DNA of 64,000 nt from NCBI GenBank assembly GCA_030427705.1, contig JAUIBR010000008.1, forward strand, positions 62,001 to 126,000, given 5' to 3'. Shown piece after piece: positions 29,027-37,449 of this stretch. The stretch's first letter is position 1, and the number at the start of each line of letters is the position of its first letter. The notes under the pieces were generated by a model that worked only from the letters and a program-made list of their open reading frames with translations, ran no database searches and had not been told where the DNA came from. The position numbers and the translations under genes are program-made. The DNA comes from a bacterium (GTDB taxonomy: Bacteria; Myxococcota_A; Bradymonadia; Bradymonadales; Bradymonadaceae).

Positions 29027-29995
29027 ATGAAGATTCTATTTGTATTGCTCGTGGTTGCGTTGGTTGGCTGCTCCACCGAGAAGTCAGAGGTTAAAGAAGC
29101 CACCGACACCACGAAAAAGGAAATTGTAGAGACGCCCGAGGAGACTGCTCCTGAAGTGTCGCCAGCTACCACATCTGTCTCTGCCCCTTCTTCAATGCCT
29201 GCATCTGCCGCGACGGCAATGCCAGCTTCGGCCGCGATTAAGGCTAGGGTTGCCGACGCTGAACACCGTCTGATGGGTTCCGAGGCCGGAAAGAAACTCT
29301 GGGCGTCGATCGAAGCCCACGGTGGGTTGGAAACCTGGTATGCAAACGGCCCCATTGGCTTCCGGTTTACGTATGCCCCCGTAAAAGGCAACACCCGTGA
29401 TACCTATCAGGTTGTCGACACCTGGGCTTCACGTGCACACCACAAGGGCGAAGTCGACGGCAAGCCATTCGAGTTCGGTTGGGATGGGCAAAACGCGTGG
29501 CAAAAACCAGCGGATATGAAGATGCCGACCAACCCGCGGTTCTGGTCACTGACGCCATATTACTTCGTTGGACTACCGTTTGTTCTGGCTGACCGAGGGG
29601 TGGTGTTGGCCGAAGAAGCACCCGCCGAATTCAATGGGAAGACCGTCGACGTGATTCGAGCAACCTTCGAAGGCGTGGGTGATGCACCTGATGATTTCTA
29701 CGTGGTCTACTTAGACCAGAAAGACAGTACGGTTGAGGCCATTCGCTATATCGTAACCTATAAGGGGTTCTTCCCAGATGGTGGGCACTCACCCGAGAAA
29801 CTGATGATGTACGAAGGTGCGCAATCGGTGAAGGGCATCACTCTCCCGACCGCCTATCGAACGTATAAATGGGATGGCTCAAAGCACACCGAGTTGGTGA
29901 CAAACACCACGTTGACCGAGCTTTCCTTCCTGCCGGAAACGAAAGCCTCGACCTTCGCCCCACCAGAGGGGGCGAAGATTCAAGAGGGCTGGTAG
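29027..29995 (+). CDS. Lipoprotein with LolA/LolB-like beta domain
   Basis: 322 residues. The signal peptide ends in LVGC (Cys15), followed by an acidic and then Ala/Ser/Pro-rich linker (about 16-75). The globular part begins EAHGGLETWYANGPIGFRFTY and continues with alternating short strands (YVVYLDQKDSTVEAIRYIVT). This resembles lipoprotein-localisation-type half-barrels and DUF6503-like proteins; the assignment is tentative. It may bind a lipid or hydrophobic ligand. GGAAGGA lies about 4 bp before the ATG. The stop codon is followed directly by a repeat array. Confidence 0.65.
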   Translation: MKILFVLLVVALVGCSTEKSEVKEATDTTKKEIVETPEETAPEVSPATTSVSAPSSMPASAATAMPASAAIKARVADAEHRLMGSEAGKKLWASIEAHGGLETWYANGPIGFRFTYAPVKGNTRDTYQVVDTWASRAHHKGEVDGKPFEFGWDGQNAWQKPADMKMPTNPRFWSLTPYYFVGLPFVLADRGVVLAEEAPAEFNGKTVDVIRATFEGVGDAPDDFYVVYLDQKDSTVEAIRYIVTYKGFFPDGGHSPEKLMMYEGAQSVKGITLPTAYRTYKWDGSKHTELVTNTTLTELSFLPETKASTFAPPEGAKIQEGW

Positions 29996-30205
29996 CTCAC
30001 TCGCTTTGCTCGTTCGGGGGCTCACTCGCTTTGCTCGTTCGGGGCTCACTCGCTTTGCTCGTTCGGGGCTCGCTTTGGCCTGCGGCCTTGCTCGGGTTGT
30101 TTTCGGGTGAACCCGGAATTATGTGCCCCGAGGCGAAGCCGAGCCCCGAGCAGAGCGAAGCGAATGCGAGTCCCGAGCGCGAAGCGCGAGCCCCGAGCGC
30201 GAAGC
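29996..30205. repeat. GC-rich tandem/inverted repeat array, left of coiled-coil gene
   Basis: The left part has three direct copies of a roughly 25-bp unit (CTCACTCGCTTTGCTCG + TTCGGGG). The right part has four units in the opposite orientation (CCCCGAGCGCGAAGCGCGAG type). A small CGGG..CCCG hairpin lies at the centre (about 30106-30117). Positions 30126-30194 are the reverse complement of 31127-31194 with one mismatch. It fills the space between two convergent genes. Confidence 0.92.
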
Positions 30206-30212
30206 GCGAGCC

Positions 30213-31019
30213 CTATTGTTTCTGAGTTCCGAAGACATCACTACTGTCGTTAAGAGCGTCTTGCAGCGCTTTTGCTCGCGCTGCGGCTTCGTCACTCACC
30301 TTGTCGCGTTTGGGCTGCTTCTTCGGCGGTTTGTTCGTTTTGGGCCGATTGTTTCGTTTCGGCCGTTCAGCCTGCTCGGTTTTTGGCTCACTCACTGCTG
30401 GTGCAGCCTTGGGGATCACCTCAAAGGCTGTGTCCAACTGTCCAACCGTGGTGTCTTTTGGCGAGTAAACCGCCTTTGCGTAGGCGGTTTGATCCAGCTC
30501 ATATCCGGATTGCGTAAGGCCAATCGTAAGTCCCACCGCACCAATCAGACCCAAGAGGGCGAGTGCCACCGCTACTGCACCAAATCCGCGATTACTGGGC
30601 GGTGGGGCAATCGTGGCGATTGGCTGCACTGTTGGCTGAGGTGTGACCTCGGCCATGGCTGCCGCCAACCGCGCCTCATCAGCCCGTCTCTGGGCTTCAG
30701 CTTCCGCCTGCTGCCGTGCGATCTCGGCAGGGTCAACCCACTCACCTTTCGCCTTAAGGTCTTCGATTCGAAGCGCCTCCATCTTGGCGGTCCGGCGCTC
30801 ATTTAGTTTCTCCTGGCGTTCGCGCTCGGCCGAGATTCGGGCATCGGCTTCGGCGAGTTTCGCCGCGCGGGCTTGTGCCTTTGCGCTGCGCTCTGCCTCA
30901 AGTTTTGCTTCGATTTCCGCCTGAACCTTGGCTTCTTCGGCGGCTGCGTCATCGGCCGTCTCGTTCAAGATTCCTGCGAGTAGATCATTTGCGTCGTCGT
31001 CACTTGCCCACTTACTCAT
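30213..31019 (-). CDS. Coiled-coil membrane protein of unknown function
   Basis: 268 residues from the ATG at 31019 (an in-frame GTG adjoins it at 31022); GAGGA lies just upstream. The order is a short acidic N-terminus (SDDDANDLLAGILNE), a long charged coiled coil (about 20-125; AEAQRRADEARLAAAMAEV), and one membrane segment (about 148-170; AVAVALALLGLIGAVGLTIG). A Lys/Pro-rich C-terminal part follows (KTNKPPKKQPKRDK). It probably spans the inner membrane with the coiled coil in the cytoplasm. No homologous family is recognised. The gene is bracketed by 68-bp inverted repeats. Confidence 0.75.
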   Translation of the reverse strand: MSKWASDDDANDLLAGILNETADDAAAEEAKVQAEIEAKLEAERSAKAQARAAKLAEADARISAERERQEKLNERRTAKMEALRIEDLKAKGEWVDPAEIARQQAEAEAQRRADEARLAAAMAEVTPQPTVQPIATIAPPPSNRGFGAVAVALALLGLIGAVGLTIGLTQSGYELDQTAYAKAVYSPKDTTVGQLDTAFEVIPKAAPAVSEPKTEQAERPKRNNRPKTNKPPKKQPKRDKVSDEAAARAKALQDALNDSSDVFGTQKQ

Positions 31020-31120
31020 CACGTCCTCACTGCTCTTGGGGTGTTACTGGATTGAACGGGACGCGCTTCGAATGGATCTAAATAATCTCGCGCTCGTACT
31101 CGGTACTCAGTCGCGTGCGC

Positions 31121-31330
31121 TCCTTCGGGGCTCGCGCTTCGCGCTCGGGGCTCGCATTCGCTTCGCTCTGCTCGGGGCTCGGCTTCGCCTCGGGTTAGTT
31201 TGGAGTTGGGCTGGGATTTCGAGTTTCATTCAAAAATGAAACCGAGGGAGCGAAGCGACTGAGCCCCGAACGGAGCGAAGCGAACGTGAGCCCCGAGCGA
31301 AGCGAGCCCCGAGGCGAAGCCGAGTAACTC
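31121..31330. repeat. GC-rich tandem/inverted repeat array, right of coiled-coil gene
   Basis: 31127-31194 mirrors 30126-30194. After an AT-richer centre (about 31195-31250, with TTTCATTCAAAAATGAAA near 31225-31242, itself a palindrome), units reappear in the opposite orientation (GAGCCCCGAGCGAAGCGAG) up to 31325. It lies upstream of the coiled-coil gene and before the plus-strand lipoprotein gene at 31389. Confidence 0.92.
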
Positions 31331-31388
31331 TAGATCTGGATGCCGGAACAGACTAACGTACCGCCATAGACAAATTTTGGAGTCATGA

Positions 31389-33857
31389 ATGAAGCGACTG
31401 CTACCCATTGCAATCTTGTGTTTCGCCACTGCCTGCGCGACCGATGACGGTCCTGCGAACTCGCAGAACAACGAAAACAACCTGAACAACATCAACAATT
31501 CGAACAACGCGAATAATATGGAGGAGCTCTCCATCGTCACGTTGACCCCGAACACCGGAAACCTCAATGGAGGCACATCGGTTTCGATTTCAGGTAGTGG
31601 ATTCGCGACAGGCATGACCATCACGGTTGGTGGCACACCTGCAACCGATGTGGTCGTCGCGACCTCAAGAGCAGCGAATTTCGTCACACCGGCAGGCATG
31701 ATCGGACCTGCAGATGTGACAGTGACGGTCGACGGCACCTCGGTGACGGAAACCGGCGGATTCACGTATATCGACTCGGCAGACCCGTCGATTGGCTTCT
31801 GCCAACTTCAGGCGCAGAGCCCTGCTTCGGCCACAGTGGGCGAAGCTTCCGACGCTCTCTACGCAATCGTATTCTCGGACGGGCTCACGAATATGGCGGG
31901 TCAGGGTGAGTTCATCGAAGGCGAATTGGGATGGGGCAGCGGTGCCAACTTCGACGGCTACACGTTTGTGGCGATGGCCTACAACGAAGACAAAGACGGT
32001 CTGAATCCAGGCGACCTTTCCAACGATGAATACGGCGCAAGCCTGACAATTCCATCGGCAGGGGAGTTCCGCTACGTCGCCCGCTTCCGCACGCAACAGC
32101 GCGCCGATCAATGGGTCTACTGCGATCTGGATGGCAGCGAAAATGGAACGACCGAGGACCAGATTGGCGTCATCAATGTTGCCGAACCTGTCCTGCCTAC
32201 GGTTGGATTCTGCGAGCTCTTCGCCCAGAGCCCCGTGGATGCGACGACGGGCGCGGCGAGTCCGACGATCAGTGCTCAGGTCTATGTCGATGGCATCACG
32301 AATGGCGCGGGGGCCGGCTCAGGCATCACAGGTGAGCTTGGCTATGGCTCAATCACCGAGGGAGTGGACCAGTTCACTTACCAGTCCATGACGTATGAGG
32401 GTGACCTGGATGGTCTTGGAACTCTGGATAATGACCAATACGGCGCGACACTCACGGTCGGCACAGCCGGCGAGTATCGCTATGCAGCGCGCTTCCGCGT
32501 GGGAGCCAATGGTGATTGGACCTACTGCGATCTGGATGCGTCCGACAATGATGGAACGAACAATCCGGGAACCCTGAATGTGACCGACCCTGTGGTACCT
32601 GAGATTTCGTTCTGCCGAACCGAAACGGCGGTTTCTTCAGCGATCACGAACATGGCCAGCAATGAAATCACGGCGGTCGTTTTTGCTGCGGGTATTACGG
32701 CTGGGGCTGGCGAGGGCGCCAATATCGATGCAGAAATTATATGGGGTGATGCCGCGGCGGACCCATCGACTTGGACGGACACAGTTACCGCCTCCTACAA
32801 AGAGGACGCAGATGGGCTGAACGCCGGCGATATGGCGAATGACCGATACACAGCGTCCATCACGGCGACCGCCGCTGGTAGTTATGGCTATGCGATGCGT
32901 GTGCGTTTGAACGGGGGATCGTGGCTGTATTGTGACACCGATGGAAACGGCGGGGCTGCCCCGTTTGAGCCTACAAAGGTTGGCGCGCTGACGGTCACTG
33001 ACGCGGTGGTGAACCTGCCAGATGAGTGCAACCTGCAGTTCCCAGAGATCCACTCGAAAATGCTTGTGGGTGAAAGTCTGTCAGTTTATGGCAGGGTTAT
33101 TGAGTCGGGCTCAACAGGCAGCGGTACGGCAGTAACGGACCTTTCGGGTGAACTTCTTGTCGGTCCGCAAGGTGCCGACCCGACCTCGAATATCGGCGCA
33201 TTTACCGTCATCGCATCGACTGTTCGAGCAACGGGCGATGTGATTTCACCGCTGGCCATGCAGGACGAATACGAAGCGACCTTCACACCGACAGCTGCGG
33301 GCGATTACATTTTCCTCTATCGATTCACCGTGGACGGCGGTTCGAACTGGTCTTATTGCGATCTGGACGGAACCGGCGCGACGAGCAACTTCCAGTCGGA
33401 TCGCGTGGGCGTCGTCAGCGTTTACGATAGCGCGACCAACCCTGAGCAGGTTGACTACTGCCGTGTTTTCCAGACCAATCTCTCGGTGCTGTCGACGGAC
33501 TCCTCACCGCTCGTGACCGTGGAAACGTTTGAGGCGGGACTTACCGACAGTGCAGGTGCAACCGCCGATATCACCGCAGAAGTTGGCTATGGTGCGGTCG
33601 GCGCAAACCCCGCGATCACTGGCGCCTACACTTGGAATCCCACGACGATGCCGTACAAAGGTGTCGGTCCTTCAGCTCCCAATAACTGGGAGTACGAGAG
33701 CGGCATCTACCCCGACGCATCAAAGCCGGCGGTTGGATCCTATGGCGTGGCGGTTCGCGTTCGCCTGACGAACACGAGTGCGTGGGTTTACTGTGACACC
33801 GACAACACGACGATGGACTTCTTCCGCGACCGAGTTACATCGCTGACGGTGAACTAG
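31389..33857 (+). CDS. Lipoprotein with IPT/TIG domain and five Cys-paired repeats
   Basis: 822 residues. Lipobox TAC with Cys16, a short Asn-rich linker, then an IPT/TIG Ig-like domain (about 46-135; LTPNTGNLNGGTSVSISG). Five repeats of about 130-150 residues follow. Each begins near FCxLxAQSP and ends with a YxARFR... W-x-YCDLDG motif, so the two Cys of each unit are placed for a disulfide. The later repeats are more divergent and begin NLPDECNLQF and QVDYCRVFQT. The beta-sandwich style suggests adhesion or carbohydrate binding at the cell surface. No enzyme motif is seen. Confidence 0.85.
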   Translation: MKRLLPIAILCFATACATDDGPANSQNNENNLNNINNSNNANNMEELSIVTLTPNTGNLNGGTSVSISGSGFATGMTITVGGTPATDVVVATSRAANFVTPAGMIGPADVTVTVDGTSVTETGGFTYIDSADPSIGFCQLQAQSPASATVGEASDALYAIVFSDGLTNMAGQGEFIEGELGWGSGANFDGYTFVAMAYNEDKDGLNPGDLSNDEYGASLTIPSAGEFRYVARFRTQQRADQWVYCDLDGSENGTTEDQIGVINVAEPVLPTVGFCELFAQSPVDATTGAASPTISAQVYVDGITNGAGAGSGITGELGYGSITEGVDQFTYQSMTYEGDLDGLGTLDNDQYGATLTVGTAGEYRYAARFRVGANGDWTYCDLDASDNDGTNNPGTLNVTDPVVPEISFCRTETAVSSAITNMASNEITAVVFAAGITAGAGEGANIDAEIIWGDAAADPSTWTDTVTASYKEDADGLNAGDMANDRYTASITATAAGSYGYAMRVRLNGGSWLYCDTDGNGGAAPFEPTKVGALTVTDAVVNLPDECNLQFPEIHSKMLVGESLSVYGRVIESGSTGSGTAVTDLSGELLVGPQGADPTSNIGAFTVIASTVRATGDVISPLAMQDEYEATFTPTAAGDYIFLYRFTVDGGSNWSYCDLDGTGATSNFQSDRVGVVSVYDSATNPEQVDYCRVFQTNLSVLSTDSSPLVTVETFEAGLTDSAGATADITAEVGYGAVGANPAITGAYTWNPTTMPYKGVGPSAPNNWEYESGIYPDASKPAVGSYGVAVRVRLTNTSAWVYCDTDNTTMDFFRDRVTSLTVN

Positions 33858-33922
33858 TTTGAGTTAGTTGCAGAAGCGTCCGAAGGGCGCGATACTAACG
33901 CCGGTTGAACCCAGCTAATTCT

Positions 33923-35671
33923 ATGGCGCTTCGCACATACTCGGTCATTGTCCAACCCAATACGTGGGACGGCCCCATCGAGGACCTCGCGCGCCTTGTT
34001 GCGCCCATCGCAGGCGCATCTGCTCGTGACATCATCGCATTGCTCAAACGTGGGCCGATGACCGTCGAGTCCGACCTTTCCGAAACCGCGGCTCGAGCGC
34101 TAGAGCGCAAACTACGGGCGATGAACGTCTATCCCGTCGTCCGTGGTGATGATGGTTCCACGCTCAACGATCCAGAGGCAAATGTCCCGGCGATGCTCGA
34201 CTCGATGGGTTTTGATGACGTCGAAGTCGATGTCCCAATGACCGAAAATCGCACCCTTTTGGGCGTCGGCGCAGCCGTTCCTGAGAGTGTGAAACAGGTC
34301 GTCGACGAGCTGGAAGCGCTAAGGCAAGAGGACGCCCCCACACGGGACTTTCAGCCGCAAGCGCCGACAAAGATCATTCCCAAAGAAACTCCGGCCAAGA
34401 CAGCGTCAGCGGACATCTCTGGTCGTGACCCGTTCTCGGTGACACTTGCGCCGTCTGCGCTTGATCAAGCGCCGGATGAAACCGATGTTCCCGACGCGAT
34501 GGAGACATCCGCCAGTGGACAGAGTTCGGGTGGATGGGACGCGTTGTTTCCGGGGATCAGCGGTAGCATGGATGCTTTGCCCGATACCGAAGACCTGGCG
34601 AGCAAACCCGAGCCGCAGCCGGCTCCAGTGGTTCAACCCAAACCGGATTTGGATACCGCTCGCACGGTGGTGGACACCGATATCCCGGCAGCGGTTCTGG
34701 CATTTCAGTCCACGGAAGAGCAGGATTCTCTTCCAGCCCGGCCAGCTAACAATGCTTCTTCAGGGCCACCACCTGCGGAGAAACCCAACGGTACGGCACC
34801 ACGCAGATCCGATATCGAAGCAGCGAAGGCTAGTCACGAGATTCTGGGCCTGACCGACAAGGCTCCGCCTTACAAGCCGACCGGTTATGACCCACGAGGA
34901 CCGCACTCTCCCAAAGTCGCGGCGGCTTTTTCGACGGTCGCGCCCGGTGCCGGTCAGGTCTACAACGGGCAGGATGAATATGCGGTTGAGTACGGCCTGA
35001 AGTTCTTCATGGTGCGGCCATGGATTGATTCCGTTGAAGATGCCCGAAGGTATGCCAAGAAGATCGAGGGCTATTGGGCACCGCGCCCCGTGGGTGGCAA
35101 CGTACTGCGGGCAGTTCGATATGCGCTGTTGTTCTGGCTGTGCCTCGCTGGTCTTCTCACCGTAGTCGGCATGACAACCACGTATGTCTACAAGACCATC
35201 GCACGCGACCCGCTACCTGAGGTGAGCGCCGCCGATATTGCGCGCTGTCACCAAGATGCCGAGATCAAGGTCCAAGAGGCGCGTATTGCGGCGTTGGATG
35301 CGCTTTCTGCCGCGATTACGAAACCAAAAAAGAAGTTCACGATGTCCGATGACGAGCGCGCCGAGCGCCTCTTTCGCATCGGCTACGAGTATTGCGAAAA
35401 GCGCCGGTACCTCGCCTGCGAGTCGACGATGAAAAAGGTGACGGCCATCAAGAGCGGGCATCGTAATGCGTTGCGATTGCAGTCCTGGTCGAGCATGAGT
35501 CGACGAACTCGAAAACGACTTCCGTTACCGGATATCGGCGAAGTCGAAACACTTGGGAACTACGAGCTCCGGCTCGAAAACGAAGAAGATGGTACGGTCC
35601 CCAATCCGGCTCCCACGGAGGCGGATGCGGGCGCTGCGATTCAAGATACACCGGACCAAGGTACGGATTGA
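33923..35671 (+). CDS. Membrane protein with N-terminal L7/L12-C-like domain
   Basis: 582 residues from the ATG at 33923; a TTG at 33905 would add six residues. Residues 1-75 (LVAPIAGASARDIIALLKRGPMTVESDLSETAARALERKL) resemble the alpha/beta ribosomal L7/L12 C-terminal fold often found in myxobacterial signalling proteins. A long Pro/Asp-rich disordered stretch (about 90-330) follows. Then comes a FSTVAPGAGQVYNGQ segment, a TM-adjacent region and a clear membrane helix (about 405-428; ALLFWLCLAGLLTVVGM). The C-terminal part has a TPR-like helix pair with two Cys (YEYCEKRRYLACESTMKKV). It overlaps the next gene by 3 bp, so it likely works with the FHA-AAA regulator. Confidence 0.75.
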   Translation: MALRTYSVIVQPNTWDGPIEDLARLVAPIAGASARDIIALLKRGPMTVESDLSETAARALERKLRAMNVYPVVRGDDGSTLNDPEANVPAMLDSMGFDDVEVDVPMTENRTLLGVGAAVPESVKQVVDELEALRQEDAPTRDFQPQAPTKIIPKETPAKTASADISGRDPFSVTLAPSALDQAPDETDVPDAMETSASGQSSGGWDALFPGISGSMDALPDTEDLASKPEPQPAPVVQPKPDLDTARTVVDTDIPAAVLAFQSTEEQDSLPARPANNASSGPPPAEKPNGTAPRRSDIEAAKASHEILGLTDKAPPYKPTGYDPRGPHSPKVAAAFSTVAPGAGQVYNGQDEYAVEYGLKFFMVRPWIDSVEDARRYAKKIEGYWAPRPVGGNVLRAVRYALLFWLCLAGLLTVVGMTTTYVYKTIARDPLPEVSAADIARCHQDAEIKVQEARIAALDALSAAITKPKKKFTMSDDERAERLFRIGYEYCEKRRYLACESTMKKVTAIKSGHRNALRLQSWSSMSRRTRKRLPLPDIGEVETLGNYELRLENEEDGTVPNPAPTEADAGAAIQDTPDQGTD

Positions 35672-37293
35672 CGATTCGGCTGAAAATCACGCTCACGTCG
35701 GGTTCTACCCATCACTACGAGTTTGAGCGTTCGAAAATCTCGGTGGGCCGGGGACCGCTGAACACCATCACGATCGACGACGAATCCGTGCCCCGTCATA
35801 TCGGCGACTTCGTGCATTTGGACTCCGGCAGCATCGAGTTTCAATGCCATGAGGCCGACGGTTCCGTCGCCCACTTGCGCGAAGAAGTGCGGACGGCTTC
35901 TGATGATGAAGACACGTGGGTGCTCGTCGCTGGCGATCAAATAGTGACAGGAAATGTCATTATTGATGTCGAGGGCCTTGAAGTCGCCAACGATGAATCC
36001 GTACATTGGCTGGACCTGCCAGAATTCGAACCTGAGCCCAAAGTCTACCAAGCCATCGTCGACTCCGCGGACAAACCGGGTGTGGGCGCGGTGTTACGTT
36101 CGATCGAGAAAGCGCTGAAAGATAATGGACATGCCCCTGACCAACTGACCTTGGTCATGGCCCGAGGTAAAGGCCAGTTTGCCCGTGACGCTTTCCGTTT
36201 AGTGGACCAACAGGCCGTTCGCTGCTCGGATCCGCTTCGGGCTCTTGGTGAGGCCGGCTTGGGATTTGCGTCGAAGGCGCAGGAAGGTCGCTATGCTCTG
36301 GCCAACAAAGGAGACGGCGCCGTTCTCTTTGTACCCATTCACGACCATGGCGCATTGATCGCTGCCGTTCGTGCCTCATTCTCATCCAGTGATTCCAAAG
36401 CCTTGCTTGATGCAGCCCGAGTTACCGCGCAATTGAAACCCATCATCACGATGGTTTTGGCGCAGGAAGAGCTGACGGCTCAGCTGCACTCCATTCAGGC
36501 CGAGAATGCCTATTTTCGGGAACGTGAGCGCCGCCACTACCTTTTCAAAGAGCTCATCGTCGAGTCTTTGTCGATGCGCGAGGTCTACCAGAAACTCACG
36601 GACCACGTTGAAGAGAACACCCCCGTTTTGATTCTGGGTGAGGCGGGTTCGGGTAAGGAGTTGCTCGCGAGGGCTGTGCATCATCTTGGGCCACGAAAAG
36701 ACGAGATGATGATCAGTCTAAACTGCGGCTCGCTCAGTGGTCCTGAGATAGATTTGGAGCTCTTCGGAAGCATCTCGAACGGGTTTACCGGCGTCACCGC
36801 TCCGCGCAAGGGTGTCGTGGAGCTCGCCGGAGCGGGAACCGTTTATCTGGAAGAAGTTGATCTGCTGTCCCCGCTTGTTCAGGGCAAAATCTCCCGGATG
36901 CTCACCGAGAAAGAGATTCGACGTGTTGGCGATTCGGTGGGTCGACCCGTGAGTGCGCGCATCGTCTGCAGCATTCATCGCGACTTGGATTCCCTGGTGG
37001 ACTCGGGTCGGATGCGAAAGGACCTGTATCTGAACCTCAAGGACTATGTGTTGCGCGTTCCGCCACTTCGAGAGCGGCGCGAGGACATCATGCCGCTTGC
37101 CCGCATCTTCCTGCGCAATTTCGCGAATCGATACGACAAGCAGGTCCATCGAATCCACGCGGACGTGGAAGCGTTGTTCCTCTCTTACGATTGGCCAGGA
37201 AATGCTCGAGAACTTCAAACACGTCTGGAAAGCGCTGTCCTTCAATCCGAAGGCGAAGAACTCACAGTTGAACACCTAAGCCTGACTCTCTAA
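35668..37293 (+). CDS. FHA - GAF-like - sigma54-activator AAA+ protein with degenerate GAFTGA and no HTH
   Basis: 541 residues from a TTG that overlaps the previous stop. Residues about 1-110 form an FHA domain (RSKISVGRGPLNTITI, SVPRHIGDF), which binds phosphothreonine. A GAF-like region follows (about 120-270). The AAA+ domain (about 300-535) has Walker A GEAGSGKE and the R-finger-region segment, but the sigma54-contact loop GAFTGA reads NGFTGV, and Walker B is VYLEEV instead of the usual LFLDEI. The protein stops right after the AAA+ domain (EHLSLTL) with no Fis-type DNA-binding helix-turn-helix. It may therefore act on something other than sigma54, or regulate without binding DNA. The FHA domain suggests input from a Ser/Thr kinase. 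Confidence 0.85.
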   Translation: MTIRLKITLTSGSTHHYEFERSKISVGRGPLNTITIDDESVPRHIGDFVHLDSGSIEFQCHEADGSVAHLREEVRTASDDEDTWVLVAGDQIVTGNVIIDVEGLEVANDESVHWLDLPEFEPEPKVYQAIVDSADKPGVGAVLRSIEKALKDNGHAPDQLTLVMARGKGQFARDAFRLVDQQAVRCSDPLRALGEAGLGFASKAQEGRYALANKGDGAVLFVPIHDHGALIAAVRASFSSSDSKALLDAARVTAQLKPIITMVLAQEELTAQLHSIQAENAYFRERERRHYLFKELIVESLSMREVYQKLTDHVEENTPVLILGEAGSGKELLARAVHHLGPRKDEMMISLNCGSLSGPEIDLELFGSISNGFTGVTAPRKGVVELAGAGTVYLEEVDLLSPLVQGKISRMLTEKEIRRVGDSVGRPVSARIVCSIHRDLDSLVDSGRMRKDLYLNLKDYVLRVPPLRERREDIMPLARIFLRNFANRYDKQVHRIHADVEALFLSYDWPGNARELQTRLESAVLQSEGEELTVEHLSLTL

Positions 37294-37296
37294 CCA

Positions 37297-37446
37297 GCCC
37301 GAAGGGCGACGCCAGCGCGACGCCAGCCCAAGCGCGACGCCAGCCCAAACGGCGACGCCAGCCCAAAGGGCAACCCCAGCGCGAAGCGCGACGCCAGCCC
37401 AAAGGGCGACGCCAGCCCGAAGGGCGACGCCAGCGCGAAGCGCGTA
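37297..37446. repeat. 18-19 bp tandem repeat array (GCGACGCCAGCCCAAAGG type)
   Basis: About eight imperfect units in one orientation, differing in a 3-5 bp variable part (AAGGG, AAACG, GCGAAGCGC). It exactly fills the gap between the convergent stops of the FHA-AAA gene and the TPM gene. Confidence 0.9.
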
Positions 37447-37449
37447 TTG

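Noticed and set aside
30123-30806. 227-codon plus-strand ORF through the repeat array
   Set aside because: Runs through GC-rich repeats and antisense to the coiled-coil gene; no start signal.
29996-31330. CRISPR array
   Set aside because: Units are contiguous or variable with no spacers of even length, appear in both orientations, and no cas gene is near.
37297-37446. CRISPR or coding repeat
   Set aside because: Units of 18-19 bp abut without spacers; the frame readings are low-complexity and between convergent stops.
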